This document shows, piece after piece, positions 1 through 6,822 of a stretch of 7,492 nt of DNA. The notes below the pieces were generated by a model. The model worked only from the letters and a program-made list of their open reading frames with translations, did not search any database and had not been told where the DNA came from. The first letter of the stretch is position 1. Each line of letters begins with the position of its first letter. The DNA lies in assembly GCF_002943415.1 (NCBI RefSeq), contig NZ_PTQZ01000056.1, forward strand, positions 1,209 to 8,700. Direction: 5' to 3'. A program made the position numbers and the translations under genes. The DNA is from Amnimonas aquatica (GTDB lineage Bacteria > Pseudomonadota > Gammaproteobacteria > Pseudomonadales > Moraxellaceae).

Positions 1-292
1 TATCCAGCCCGGCCTGGCGCGCCAGGCCCAGCTCGTGCGCCGAGAACACGCCCTCGAGCACCGTGATCGGCTCGCTGATGCCCTGATCGCGCAACGCCAG
101 CGCCTCGGCCAGGAAGGCAACGCCGAAGCCGTCGACCTGGCCCGCCAGCCAGGGCGCGAGGGCGGCAACGCCGTGGCCGTAGGCATCGGCCTTGACCATG
201 GCCAGCAAGCGGCTGCCCGGCATGTGCCGGCGCAGCACCGCGATGTTGTTGCTCAGGGCTTGCGGGTTGAGGCTCAGCCAGGTGTCGCGCAT
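1..292 (-). CDS. alr: Alanine racemase, N-terminal 97 codons (cut by window edge)
   Basis: Alanine racemase is a pyridoxal-phosphate enzyme of the cytoplasm that interconverts L- and D-alanine, the latter for peptidoglycan. Reading the minus strand from the ATG at 292 gives MRDTWLSLNPQALSNNIAVL and then the hallmark AMVKADAYGHG. Its Lys34 is the expected PLP Schiff-base lysine at the start of the TIM barrel. Further on, FGVAFLAEALALRDQGI and ITVLEGVF are also typical of the family. The frame is open to position 1, so only about a quarter of a usual 355-370 residue protein is present. The start lies 40 nt after the dnaB stop, with a weak GAGAG ribosome site, and the order dnaB-alr is the same as in E. 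coli. Co-transcription with dnaB is likely. The family call is secure. Whether it is Alr or the paralogue DadX rests on the dnaB neighbourhood. Confidence 0.95.
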   Translation of the reverse strand, partial: MRDTWLSLNPQALSNNIAVLRRHMPGSRLLAMVKADAYGHGVAALAPWLAGQVDGFGVAFLAEALALRDQGISEPITVLEGVFSAHELGLARQAGLD

Positions 293-332
293 GACGGACT
301 CTCGTCAGGGAGGCGGAAGACGGCGGGCAGTC

Positions 333-1727
333 TCAATACTGCTCGACGTCGCGGTAATACTCGGGCGCCAGGTCCTCGAAGCGCGTGTACTTGCCGAGGA
401 AGGCGAGGCGGATGCTGCCGATGGGGCCGTTACGCTGCTTGCCGATGATGATCTCGGCGGTGCCCTTGTCCGGCGACTCCGGGTTGTAGACCTCGTCGCG
501 GTAGATGAACATGATCACGTCGGCATCCTGCTCGATGGCCCCGGATTCGCGCAGGTCGGACATGACCGGGCGCTTGTTGGGTCGCTGTTCCAGCGAGCGG
601 TTGAGCTGCGACAGCGCGATCACCGGGCACTCCATCTCCTTCGCCAGCGCCTTCAGCGAGCGCGAGATCTCCGAGATTTCGTTGACGCGGTTGTTCTCCA
701 GGCCGGGCACGCGCATGAGCTGCAGGTAGTCGACCATGATCAGGCCCAGCGGCCCCTGCTCGCGCGCCACGCGGCGGGCGCGGGTGCGGACATCGTTCGG
801 GCTCAGCGACGGCGTGTCGTCGACCAGCAGCTTCTGTTCGGCGAGCAGCGTCATGGTCGAGGTCAGGCGCGGCCAGTCATCCTCCTCCAGCTTGCCCGAG
901 CGCACGCGCGTCTGATCGATGCGGCCGAGCGACGACAGCATACGCATGACGATCTGCTCGGCCGGCATTTCCATGGAGAACACCAGCGTCGGCAGGCCCG
1001 AGCGCAGCATGGCGTTCTCGACCAGGTTCATGGCGAAGGTGGTCTTGCCCATGGACGGACGCGCCGCGACGATCACCAGGTCACCCTTCTGCAGGCCGGA
1101 GGTGCGGTCGTCGAGGTCGTTGAAGCCCGTGCTCAGGCCGGTGATGGCCTCGTCCGACTGGAATAGCCGGTCGATGCGGTCCAGCGCCTTCGCCAGCAGC
1201 GGTTTCAACGCCTGCGGGCCGCCGGCCTTCTGCTGCTGCTCGGCGATGGCGAAGATCTTGCGCTCGGCCTCGTCGAGAATCGCCTGCGCGGTCGCGCCCT
1301 GGGGCTGGAACGCGGTGTCCGACACCTCGTTGCTGATGCGGATGAGCTGACGCAGCACCGAGCGTTCGCGCACGATGTCGCCATAGGCGGCGATGTTGGT
1401 GGCCGACGGCGTGTTGCGCACCAGCTCGCCCAGGTAGGCCATGCCGCCCGCCGTCTCCAGCTCGCCCAGCCGGGTCAGCGTTTCCGCCACCGTCAGGGCA
1501 TCGCGCGGGCTGCCTTCGGCGGCCAGCAGGCTGATGGCCTGGAAGATCAGGCGATGATCGCGACGATAGAAATCGGCTTCGACAACACGATCGGAAACAC
1601 GGTCCCAGGACTGCTCGTCCAGCATCAGACCGCCGAGCACGGCCTGCTCGGCCTCCAGCGAATGCGGCGGCAGCTTGAGCGCGGCCAGGGTGTTGTCGGC
1701 AGCGGAGGAGGATGCAGTGGTGGTCAT
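333..1727 (-). CDS. dnaB: Replicative DNA helicase DnaB
   Basis: DnaB is the hexameric 5'-3' helicase that unwinds DNA at the replication fork and contacts primase and the helicase loader. The 464 residues compare with 471 in E. coli. An N-terminal domain (about 20-170, beginning PHSLEAEQAVLGGLML) binds primase; a RecA-like motor follows from about 195. Visible motor motifs are Walker A ARPSMGKTT (Lys228), the catalytic Glu253 in SMEMP, Walker B IMVDYLQLM (Asp333), the sensor ALSQLNRSLE (Gln374), and IIIGKQRNGP with Lys430 and the probable arginine finger Arg432. No intein is present; inteins are common at the P-loop of this family. The ATG at 1727 leads directly into the conserved N-terminus, although its ribosome site is poor. 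The gene follows the rplI terminator, so it likely has its own weak promoter, and it precedes alr. Confidence 0.98.
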   Translation of the reverse strand: MTTTASSSAADNTLAALKLPPHSLEAEQAVLGGLMLDEQSWDRVSDRVVEADFYRRDHRLIFQAISLLAAEGSPRDALTVAETLTRLGELETAGGMAYLGELVRNTPSATNIAAYGDIVRERSVLRQLIRISNEVSDTAFQPQGATAQAILDEAERKIFAIAEQQQKAGGPQALKPLLAKALDRIDRLFQSDEAITGLSTGFNDLDDRTSGLQKGDLVIVAARPSMGKTTFAMNLVENAMLRSGLPTLVFSMEMPAEQIVMRMLSSLGRIDQTRVRSGKLEEDDWPRLTSTMTLLAEQKLLVDDTPSLSPNDVRTRARRVAREQGPLGLIMVDYLQLMRVPGLENNRVNEISEISRSLKALAKEMECPVIALSQLNRSLEQRPNKRPVMSDLRESGAIEQDADVIMFIYRDEVYNPESPDKGTAEIIIGKQRNGPIGSIRLAFLGKYTRFEDLAPEYYRDVEQY

Positions 1728-1754
1728 GGCAGGTACCGCGGACGTCAGGCCGCT

Positions 1755-1782
1755 AGCTTAGGCCATCGGCCGCCAGAAACAA
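1755..1782 (-). promoter_or_regulatory. Candidate weak sigma70 promoter for dnaB
   Basis: On the minus strand TTGTTT (1782-1777) is followed after 16 nt by TAAGCT (1760-1755), 27 nt before the dnaB ATG. A promoter is expected here because the gene lies beyond the rplI terminator. Both hexamers are imperfect, so this is a candidate rather than a firm call. Confidence 0.3.
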
Positions 1783-1817
1783 AACGGATGGCGGGCCCCG
1801 CGGCCACCATGGCGCGG

Positions 1818-1857
1818 AAAACAAACAGGGCGCCGGAGTTGCCTCGGGCGCCCTGTT
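1818..1857 (-). terminator. Rho-independent terminator after rplI
   Basis: On the minus strand two perfect 11-bp arms, AACAGGGCGCC (1857-1847) and GGCGCCCTGTT (1834-1824), enclose a 12-nt loop. The loop can add GAG/CTC pairs capped by a GCAA tetraloop. The tract TGTTTT follows (1823-1818). It lies about 20 nt past the rplI stop and separates the ribosomal operon from dnaB. There is no T tract on the other side, so it should act only leftwards. Confidence 0.88.
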
Positions 1858-1867
1858 CGACCTCGGG

Positions 1868-1880
1868 AAGCGGTCCGCTT
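1868..1880. repeat. Palindrome overlapping the rplI stop codon
   Basis: AAGCGG-T-CCGCTT on the plus strand is a perfect 6-1-6 inverted repeat that overlaps the rplI TAA stop (1881-1879 on the minus strand). It sits just ahead of the terminator hairpin. No function is known to me; chance is possible. Confidence 0.5.
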
Positions 1881-2325
1881 ATTCGGCGGCGACCACGACC
1901 TTGAGGTTGGCGAGGATGTCGCTGTGCACCTGGACGGCGATGTCGTACTCGCCGGTGTGGCGCAGCGGGCCCGTCGGCAGACGGACTTCGCTCTTGTCGA
2001 CAGCCACGCCGGCGGCGGTGGCGGCTTCGGCGATGTCGCGGTTGCCCACGGAACCGAACAGCTTGCCTTCATCGCCGGCCTTGGAGGCGACGGTGACGAC
2101 CAGCTCGGCCAGCGCGGCGGCGCGGGCTTCGGCGGCGGCCAGCACTTCGGCTTCCTGACGCTCCAGCTCGGCGCGACGGACTTCGAAGTCGGCCAGGTTA
2201 CGCGCGGTGGCCGGCAGCGCCTTGCCCTGAGGAATCAGGAAGTTGCGGCCAAAGCCCGGCTTGACATCGACCTTGGCGCCGAGCGCGCCCAGGCCCTTGA
2301 TCTTTTCCAGCAGAATGACTTGCAT
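1879..2325 (-). CDS. rplI: 50S ribosomal protein bL9
   Basis: L9 binds domain V of 23S rRNA near the L1 stalk base and helps hold the reading frame. The 148 residues nearly equal the 149 of E. coli. The N-terminal rRNA-binding domain shows the family signature: [13 protein letters not shown], then [19 protein letters not shown] with Gly13, Gly24 and Asn28. A long connecting helix follows (about 41-75, rich in Ala and Glu), then the C-terminal domain with [17 protein letters not shown] and the ending [15 protein letters not shown]. The gene starts 14 nt after the rpsR stop, with GGGGTG just upstream, so it is the last member of the rpsF-priB-rpsR-rplI operon. A strong terminator lies directly behind it. 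Translational coupling to rpsR is likely. Confidence 0.98.
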   Translation of the reverse strand: MQVILLEKIKGLGALGAKVDVKPGFGRNFLIPQGKALPATARNLADFEVRRAELERQEAEVLAAAEARAAALAELVVTVASKAGDEGKLFGSVGNRDIAEAATAAGVAVDKSEVRLPTGPLRHTGEYDIAVQVHSDILANLKVVVAAE

Positions 2326-2339
2326 CTCGGCACCCCGGC

Positions 2340-2567
2340 TCAGACGTGGTTATCGGTGTAAGGCATCAGGGCCAGGTAGCGAGCCTGCTTGATAGCGAGG
2401 GTCAGCTGACGCTGGTAGCGTGCCTTGGTACCGGTGATACGGCTCGGAACGATCTTGCCGTTTTCCGTGATGAACTGCTTCAGGGTCTCCACATCCTTGT
2501 AGTCGATGTAGGTGACCTTGTCTGCCGTGAAACGGCAGAACTTGCGACGACGGTAGAAACGCGCCAT
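2340..2567 (-). CDS. rpsR: 30S ribosomal protein bS18
   Basis: S18 joins S6 as a heterodimer on the central domain of the 30S subunit. Seventy-five residues, exactly the E. coli length, begin [18 protein letters not shown], continue with the highly conserved [19 protein letters not shown] and end MPYTDNHV. The ATG at 2567 is preferred over an in-frame ATG at 2582. It gives the universal MAR-F/Y start and has a good GGGAG ribosome site 8 nt upstream. The 2582 ATG overlaps the priB stop as TAATG and would add MGEET, placing the ribosome site inside the coding region. The gap to priB is 14 nt and to rplI 14 nt. The S6:S18 product is the expected effector of the leader RNA before rpsF. Confidence 0.98.
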   Translation of the reverse strand: MARFYRRRKFCRFTADKVTYIDYKDVETLKQFITENGKIVPSRITGTKARYQRQLTLAIKQARYLALMPYTDNHV

Positions 2568-2581
2568 GGTTTCTTCTCCCA

Positions 2582-2884
2582 TTAATCCTGTCTGTTAAGC
2601 GTCTGCGCGTGCAGCACGAGCTTCTCGCTCTCGCGGTAGCTGGCTGGGGCCAGGAAACCGCTCACCACGATCCGGTCGCCGGGACTGAAGTCCCTGGCCT
2701 GGCCGACCAGCTCCCCGGCGAGATGCACGGTGAGCACGAGCCTGGCCTCACGCATCACCCCTGCCTCCAGTTGCCTGGACCGGTGCTGCAGCAGGATGTC
2801 CTGATGCGCGACCCCGGCGGGGCTGACACGTGGCGGAAACTGCTTTTCCAGTATTCCGCTGATCCGGAGCGTGTTCTGCTCCAC
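2582..2884 (-). CDS. priB: Primosomal replication protein N (PriB)
   Basis: PriB is a small dimeric OB-fold protein of the SSB superfamily that works with PriA in loading DnaB at stalled forks. The 100 residues align with the 104 of E. coli PriB almost without gaps: LRISGILEK at the start, [18 protein letters not shown] (19-36), LEAG (39-42), the hydrophobic [11 protein letters not shown] (68-78), and KLVLHAQTL near the end. The start is a GTG at 2884, 31 nt after the rpsF stop, with a GGAG site 9 nt upstream; no ATG is available in frame. The position between rpsF and rpsR is the same as in E. coli, and dnaB lies downstream. The aromatic DNA-contact residues of E. coli (Phe42, Trp47) are Val43 and Arg48 here, so DNA binding may differ. 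Another OB-fold SSB-like role cannot be excluded from sequence alone. Confidence 0.92.
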   Translation of the reverse strand: MEQNTLRISGILEKQFPPRVSPAGVAHQDILLQHRSRQLEAGVMREARLVLTVHLAGELVGQARDFSPGDRIVVSGFLAPASYRESEKLVLHAQTLNRQD

Positions 2885-2904
2885 GAAGACGTTCTCCGCG
2901 ATTC

Positions 2905-2920
2905 AATAAGCCTGCTTATT
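2905..2920. repeat. Palindrome over the rpsF stop codon
   Basis: AATAAGC-CT-GCTTATT on the plus strand is a perfect 7-2-7 inverted repeat. On the minus strand it begins just before the rpsF TAA and ends about 20 nt before the priB GTG. As RNA it could form a short 6-bp hairpin; as DNA it resembles a dimer binding site. Function unknown. Confidence 0.6.
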
Positions 2921-3302
2921 CAGCAGCCGGGGCATCACCCTGACCTTCTTCGGCGCGGGCGGCCTTGCGGGCACGCTTTTCTTCCGCACCCTTGGCCAGG
3001 ATGGATTCCTCGACGATGGCTTCTTCACGACGGATGATCAGGCTGCGGATCACGGCGTCGTTGTAACGGAAAGCCTCTTCCAGCTCGGCGCGCACAGCGT
3101 CGCTGCACTCGATGTTGAGCAGGATGTAGTGGGCCTTGTGGATCTTGTTGATCGGGTAGGCCAGCTGGCGACGACCCCAATCTTCCAGACGGTGGACGGC
3201 ACCGCCGGAATCCTTCACGAGCCCGGTGTAACGCTCGACCATGGCGGGCACCTGCTCGCTCTGGTCCGGGTGCACCAGGAACACGACTTCATAATGACGC
3301 AT
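2916..3302 (-). CDS. rpsF: 30S ribosomal protein bS6
   Basis: S6 binds S18 and the central domain of 16S rRNA. The 128 residues begin [18 protein letters not shown]. They carry the family block [13 protein letters not shown] (41-53), then [10 protein letters not shown] and [17 protein letters not shown], and finish in a charged, Ala-rich tail (105-128) ending PAAE. The ATG at 3302 is chosen because it gives the conserved start and has AAGGAG 9 nt upstream. In-frame starts further upstream (for example ATG at 3368 or GTG at 3419) would translate the structured leader as a Gly/Arg-rich extension not seen in the family. The gene is the first of the rpsF-priB-rpsR-rplI operon, under the promoter near 3471-3443 and the leader fold before it. 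In E. coli the S6 C-terminus receives glutamates from RimK; here there is a single terminal Glu, so I cannot say whether that applies. Confidence 0.98.
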   Translation of the reverse strand: MRHYEVVFLVHPDQSEQVPAMVERYTGLVKDSGGAVHRLEDWGRRQLAYPINKIHKAHYILLNIECSDAVRAELEEAFRYNDAVIRSLIIRREEAIVEESILAKGAEEKRARKAARAEEGQGDAPAAE

Positions 3303-3311
3303 CGGATTGTG

Positions 3312-3358
3312 CTCCTTACGGATTGAACAGCCCCGGCGACTGCCGCCGGAGCAAGGAG
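3312..3358 (-). promoter_or_regulatory. S6:S18-type ribosomal-protein leader motif (autoregulatory)
   Basis: The RNA upstream of rpsF folds into two nested helices. The outer P1 pairs CTCCTT (3358-3353) with AAGGAG (3317-3312), which is the rpsF Shine-Dalgarno itself. The inner P2 pairs GCTCCGGCG (3352-3344) with CGCCGGGGC (3338-3330), with one U-G pair and a GCAGU loop. Only the 3' side has unpaired bases, 3329-3318, and these contain CCG (3321-3319) directly beside P1. A hairpin next to a CCG-bearing bulge that sequesters the ribosome site is the published arrangement for the S6:S18 binding leader, where the protein dimer represses its own operon. The fold is read from complementarity, not computed. 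A second hairpin (3388-3373, GAGA loop) lies upstream in the same leader. Confidence 0.85.
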
Positions 3359-3442
3359 TACGAGCCATCAGGCCGCCGTCTCCGGCAGGCGCTGCGCGCT
3401 CGCGACCTCGCCAGGACACGGGTTCCGGGCGAAGGACGCGAG

Positions 3443-3471
3443 ACTATACAGAGGGGATGGTGAAAATTCAA
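3443..3471 (-). promoter_or_regulatory. Sigma70 promoter of the rpsF operon
   Basis: TTGAAT (3471-3466), a 17-nt spacer and TATAGT (3448-3443) form a strong sigma70-type promoter on the minus strand, about 20 nt after the rlmB stop. The bases after the -10 read CTCGCG. This GC-rich discriminator is typical of ribosomal promoters under growth-rate or ppGpp control. Transcription should start near 3437, giving a leader of about 135 nt. No terminator is visible between rlmB and this point, so read-through from rnr-rlmB may add to expression. Confidence 0.85.
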
Positions 3472-3490
3472 GCGGCGACGATGCCAGGCC

Positions 3491-4237
3491 TCAGCCCCGC
3501 CGCTGCCGCACCGCCTCGAACAGCGCCACGCCGGTGGCCACGCTCACGTTCAGGCTCTCGATCTGGCCGGCCATGGGGATGTAGGCGAGGTGGTCGCAGA
3601 GCTCCGCGGTCAGGCGGCGCAGGCCGCTGCCCTCGGCACCCATGACCACCGCCAGCGGGCCCTTGAGGTCGATCTCGTAGAACGGCTTCGCGCCCTCGCC
3701 GAGGCTGGTGCCGACCACCCACACGCCGTCGTCCTTGAGCTGGCGCAGGGTGCGCGCCAGGTTGGTGACCTGGATGAACGGGATCAGCTCGGCTGCACCG
3801 CAGGCGACCTTGCGCACCACCGGCGTCAGGCCGGCGGCCTTGTCCCTGGGCGCGATGACGGCGTGCACGCCGGCGGCCTCGGCGGTGCGCAGGCAGGCGC
3901 CGAGGTTGTGCGGATCGGTGACGGCATCGAGCACGAGCAGGAGCGGCGGCACCGACAGGCCGTCGAGAATGGCGGAGAGGTCGTTGTCATCGCCGGCCTG
4001 GCGCTCGCGCACGCGGGCGAGCACGCCCTGGTGGCGGCCGCCTTCGGCGAGCTGGTCGAGCTGGTCACGCTCGCGGAAAGCCACCGGCAGGCCGAGCTGG
4101 CGCGCCATCTGCACGATGGGGTTGAGGCGGGCATCCTCGCGAGTGTTGAGCGCCTGCAGCTCGAGCACACGCTCGGGCTCGGTCTCCATCAGCGCCTTGA
4201 CGGTGTGCAGGCCATAGACCCAGGACAGCTTGGACAT
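3491..4237 (-). CDS. rlmB: 23S rRNA (guanosine-2251-2'-O)-methyltransferase RlmB
   Basis: RlmB uses S-adenosylmethionine to methylate the ribose of G2251 in the P-loop of 23S rRNA. The 248 residues (E. coli about 243) open with LSWVYGLHTVKALME, the small substrate-binding domain, followed by a SpoU/TrmH trefoil-knot domain from about 95. The three knot motifs are all present: DAVTDPHNLGACLRTAEAAG (104-123, with Asn111 and Arg117), VVMGAEGSGL (197-206, with Glu202) and IPMAGQIESLNVSVATGVAL (220-239, with Asn230 and Ser232). The ATG at 4237 has AAGGA 9 nt upstream and lies 21 nt after the rnr stop, so the two genes are surely one transcript. Other SpoU enzymes (TrmH, RlmB-like RNA methylases) share the motifs. 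Neighbours rnr and rpsF, as in the usual rnr-rlmB pair, favour RlmB. Confidence 0.96.
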   Translation of the reverse strand: MSKLSWVYGLHTVKALMETEPERVLELQALNTREDARLNPIVQMARQLGLPVAFRERDQLDQLAEGGRHQGVLARVRERQAGDDNDLSAILDGLSVPPLLLVLDAVTDPHNLGACLRTAEAAGVHAVIAPRDKAAGLTPVVRKVACGAAELIPFIQVTNLARTLRQLKDDGVWVVGTSLGEGAKPFYEIDLKGPLAVVMGAEGSGLRRLTAELCDHLAYIPMAGQIESLNVSVATGVALFEAVRQRRG

Positions 4238-4258
4238 CGGCTGGCTTCCTTATATATG

Positions 4259-6751
4259 TCAGCGCTTGCGGGTGCGCGGCCGGCGCGGCTTGCCCGCGGG
4301 CTTGTCACCGGCCGGCGCGCCGCCATCACCTGACGGGCCGCCACGTCCGCCACCCTGCTTGCCGCCACCCGCCGGCTTGCCGGAGCCGGCCTTCGCGGAC
4401 CGGCCGCCGGCCTTGCCATCACGAGCGCTTTCGTCGCGACCGGGAATCTCGCCGTCACGCAGGCGCTCGCGCATGGAGCGCTTGCCGGTGGCGCCACCGG
4501 CGAGCAGCTCGAAGTCCATCTTGCGCTCGTCGAGGTTGACCGCCGCGACGCGGATGCGCACCGGCTCGCCTATGCCGTAGCGGCGGCGGGTGCGTTCGCC
4601 CTCGAGGCGGTGGAAGGTGGCGTCGAAGCTGTAGTAGTCGTCCTTGAGCTGGCTGATGTGCACCAGGCCCTCGACATAGACATCCTTGAGCTCGACGAAG
4701 AAGCCGAACGAGGTCACCGCCGAGATCACGCCGTCGAACTCTTCGCCGATGCGGTCCTGCATGTACTCGCACTTGAGCCAGGCCATGACATCGCGCGTGG
4801 CCTCGTCGGCGCGGCGCTCGGTCATGGAGCAGTGCTCGCCCAGCGCCATCATCTGCACCTGGCCGGGCAGCGGCTCGACCTTGCCGCCGAGCGCGCCCTT
4901 GAGGGCGCGACTGACACGCTGCAGCGCCGTGGTCTCGGACTCGCCCGCCAGCACCGACTTGATGGCACGGTGCAGCAGCAGGTCGGGGTAGCGGCGGATG
5001 GGCGAGGTGAAGTGGCTGTAGGCCTCGTAGGCGAGCCCGAAGTGGCCGAGGTTGTCCGGCGAGTACACCGCCTGCGACAGCGAACGCAGCAGCATGGTCT
5101 GGATGACGTGCCGGTCCGGGCGCTCGGCGATCTGGTTGATGACCGCGAGGAAGTCCGCCGGCTTCGGCTTGGGCGCCGCCGTGAAACGCAGGCCCAGCGC
5201 CTGCAGGAAGCTGCGCAACTTGATCAGCTTCTCGTTCTGCGGGCCCTCGTGGTTGCGGAACAGCGCCGGCATTTTCGCCTTCAGCACGTAGGCGGCGGAG
5301 GCCACGTTGGCGGCCAGCATCATTTCCTCGATCAGCATGTGCGCCTTGTTGCGCGTGACCGGCACGATGCGTTCGATCTTGCGGTCCTGGCCGAAGATGA
5401 TGCGTGTCTCGCCGCTGTCGAAGTCCAGCGCGCCACGCTGCTCGCGCACCGCACGCAGCACGCCGAAGAGCTCGTAGAGCACCTTCAGCGACTTCTGCGC
5501 CGGCTCCGGCCAGCGCTTGCGCAACGCGGCGGCCTCGGCGCTGTCGGCATGCTCCAGGTACTGGCTGACCTGGGTGTAGGTGGTGCGCGCCTGCGAATGC
5601 ATGACCGCGGCGTAGAACTTGCTGCCGGTCATGCGGCCGGCGGCGGAGAAGTTCATGTCGCAGACCATGCACAGGCGGTCCACGTGCGGGTTCAGCGAAC
5701 ACAGGCCGTTGGACAGGATCTCCGGCAGCATGGGCACCACGAAACCGGGGAAGTAGACCGAGTTGCCGCGCGCCTTCGCTTCCGTGTCCAGCGCCGTGTC
5801 CGGACGCACGTAGTAGGACACGTCGGCGATCGCCACCACGAGGCGGAAACCGCCGCCCTTGCGCTTCTCGGCGAAGACGGCGTCGTCGAAGTCCTTGGCG
5901 TCTTCGCCGTCGATGGTGATCAGCGGCAGGTCGCGGATGTCGACACGACCCGGTTCGCGCTTGGCGTCTTCATCGACCTCCGGCGACAGCCGGGCGATCT
6001 CGGCCTCGACCGCAGCCGGCCAGAAATCCGGAATGTCGTAGTTGCGCAGGGCGATGTCGATCTCCATGCCCGGCGCCATGTAGTCGCCCAGCACCTCGAC
6101 GATGCGGCCGGTGGCCAGGCCGCGATGACTCGGGTACTCGGTGATCTCGACGGTGACGAACTGGTCCGGCTGCGCCTCCATGCCATCCTGCGTCACCAGG
6201 ATTTCCTGGGTGATGCGCGGGTTGTCGGGCATGACATAGCCGATGCCATCTTCTTCGCGGTAGCGACCGACCAGGTGCGTGTAGCGGCGCTCTTCGACGC
6301 GCACCACGATGCCCTCGCGACGCCCCTTGTGGTCGTAGCCGCCGATGCGCACGCAGGCGATGTCGCCGTCGAACAGCAGACGCATCTGCCGCGACGGCAG
6401 GATGAGGTCCTGGCCGCCTTCGTCCGGCGCCAGGAAGCCGAAGCCGTCCTTGTGGCCCTGCACGCGGCCGCGGATCAGCTCTTCGTCGTGCAGCGGCTGG
6501 TAGGCGCCGCGGCGGTCGGAGCGCAGCTGGCCGTCACGGCTCATGGCGATCAGACGGCGGCGCAGGGCCTCTTCGCGCTCGGCATCGAAGATCTCGAAAT
6601 GATGCGCGAGCTGCGGATGTGTCAGCGGCTTGCCCAGCTCATCAAGGGTGGCGAGGATCATCTCGCGGCTGGGAACCGGGTTTTCGTAACGCTCGGCCTC
6701 ACGCGCGGCGTGGGGATCCTGAGGGACTGCGGGGGTGTTCTTGCGACTCAT
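4259..6751 (-). CDS. rnr: Ribonuclease R (3'-5' exoribonuclease)
   Basis: RNase R degrades structured RNA processively from the 3' end and takes part in rRNA quality control and mRNA turnover. From the ATG at 6751 the protein has 830 residues (E. coli 813). In order: a winged-helix segment (about 25-85), cold-shock OB domains with GRVQGHKDGFGFL (95-107) and a second to about 225, the RNB catalytic domain (about 265-600), an S1 domain (about 670-753) with SAVTSFGFFVELKD and GLVHISQL, and a Lys/Gly/Arg-rich tail (754-830). The RNB metal-binding acidic cluster TIDGEDAKDFDDAVF is intact (Asp281, Asp287, Asp289, Asp290), as is HFTSPIRRYPDLLLHR. A TTG 15 nt upstream is the only other near start; the ATG gives MSRKN and a weak GAG site. 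A possible -10, TAGAAT (6781-6776), lacks a good -35. It is the first gene of the leftward block, divergent from tRNA-Leu. Confidence 0.96.
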   Translation of the reverse strand: MSRKNTPAVPQDPHAAREAERYENPVPSREMILATLDELGKPLTHPQLAHHFEIFDAEREEALRRRLIAMSRDGQLRSDRRGAYQPLHDEELIRGRVQGHKDGFGFLAPDEGGQDLILPSRQMRLLFDGDIACVRIGGYDHKGRREGIVVRVEERRYTHLVGRYREEDGIGYVMPDNPRITQEILVTQDGMEAQPDQFVTVEITEYPSHRGLATGRIVEVLGDYMAPGMEIDIALRNYDIPDFWPAAVEAEIARLSPEVDEDAKREPGRVDIRDLPLITIDGEDAKDFDDAVFAEKRKGGGFRLVVAIADVSYYVRPDTALDTEAKARGNSVYFPGFVVPMLPEILSNGLCSLNPHVDRLCMVCDMNFSAAGRMTGSKFYAAVMHSQARTTYTQVSQYLEHADSAEAAALRKRWPEPAQKSLKVLYELFGVLRAVREQRGALDFDSGETRIIFGQDRKIERIVPVTRNKAHMLIEEMMLAANVASAAYVLKAKMPALFRNHEGPQNEKLIKLRSFLQALGLRFTAAPKPKPADFLAVINQIAERPDRHVIQTMLLRSLSQAVYSPDNLGHFGLAYEAYSHFTSPIRRYPDLLLHRAIKSVLAGESETTALQRVSRALKGALGGKVEPLPGQVQMMALGEHCSMTERRADEATRDVMAWLKCEYMQDRIGEEFDGVISAVTSFGFFVELKDVYVEGLVHISQLKDDYYSFDATFHRLEGERTRRRYGIGEPVRIRVAAVNLDERKMDFELLAGGATGKRSMRERLRDGEIPGRDESARDGKAGGRSAKAGSGKPAGGGKQGGGRGGPSGDGGAPAGDKPAGKPRRPRTRKR

Positions 6752-6793
6752 GCGCCATCTCGACAAATTTTGCGCATTCTACACCGAAGTGTG

Positions 6794-6822
6794 TTGACAG
6801 CCTCGTTTGGCGTCCTTATATT
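6794..6822 (+). promoter_or_regulatory. Sigma70 promoter of tRNA-Leu
   Basis: TTGACA (6794-6799), exactly 17 nt, then TATATT (6817-6822) is a near-consensus promoter. The following TCGCGG is a GC-rich discriminator, as in stable-RNA promoters under stringent control. The mature tRNA begins 14 nt after the -10, leaving a 5' leader of roughly 8 nt. It lies in the 85-nt divergent gap between the tRNA and rnr. Confidence 0.92.

Noticed and set aside
192..1166. A 324-residue plus-strand open frame opposite dnaB and alr
   Set aside because: It is antisense to DnaB, whose helicase motifs are intact. The translation has the His/Arg/Ala-rich look of a shadow frame.
2568..2582. rpsR start at the ATG overlapping the priB stop
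   Set aside because: It adds MGEET to a protein whose length and start are otherwise identical to the family. The GGGAG ribosome site serves the ATG at 2567.
3303..3419. N-terminal extension of rpsF from a GTG at 3419 or ATG at 3368
   Set aside because: It would translate the promoter-proximal leader and the S6:S18 fold. S6 proteins begin at M-R-H-Y-E, and the strong AAGGAG lies just before 3302.
3590..4333. A 247-residue plus-strand open frame opposite rlmB
   Set aside because: It mirrors a gene with all three SpoU motifs. There is no promoter or ribosome site, and the composition is that of a shadow frame.
4455..5702. A 415-residue minus-strand frame inside rnr
   Set aside because: It is the same strand in another frame, Arg/Ala/Pro/His-rich, with no family resemblance. 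The rnr frame has complete RNB and S1 domains across this stretch.
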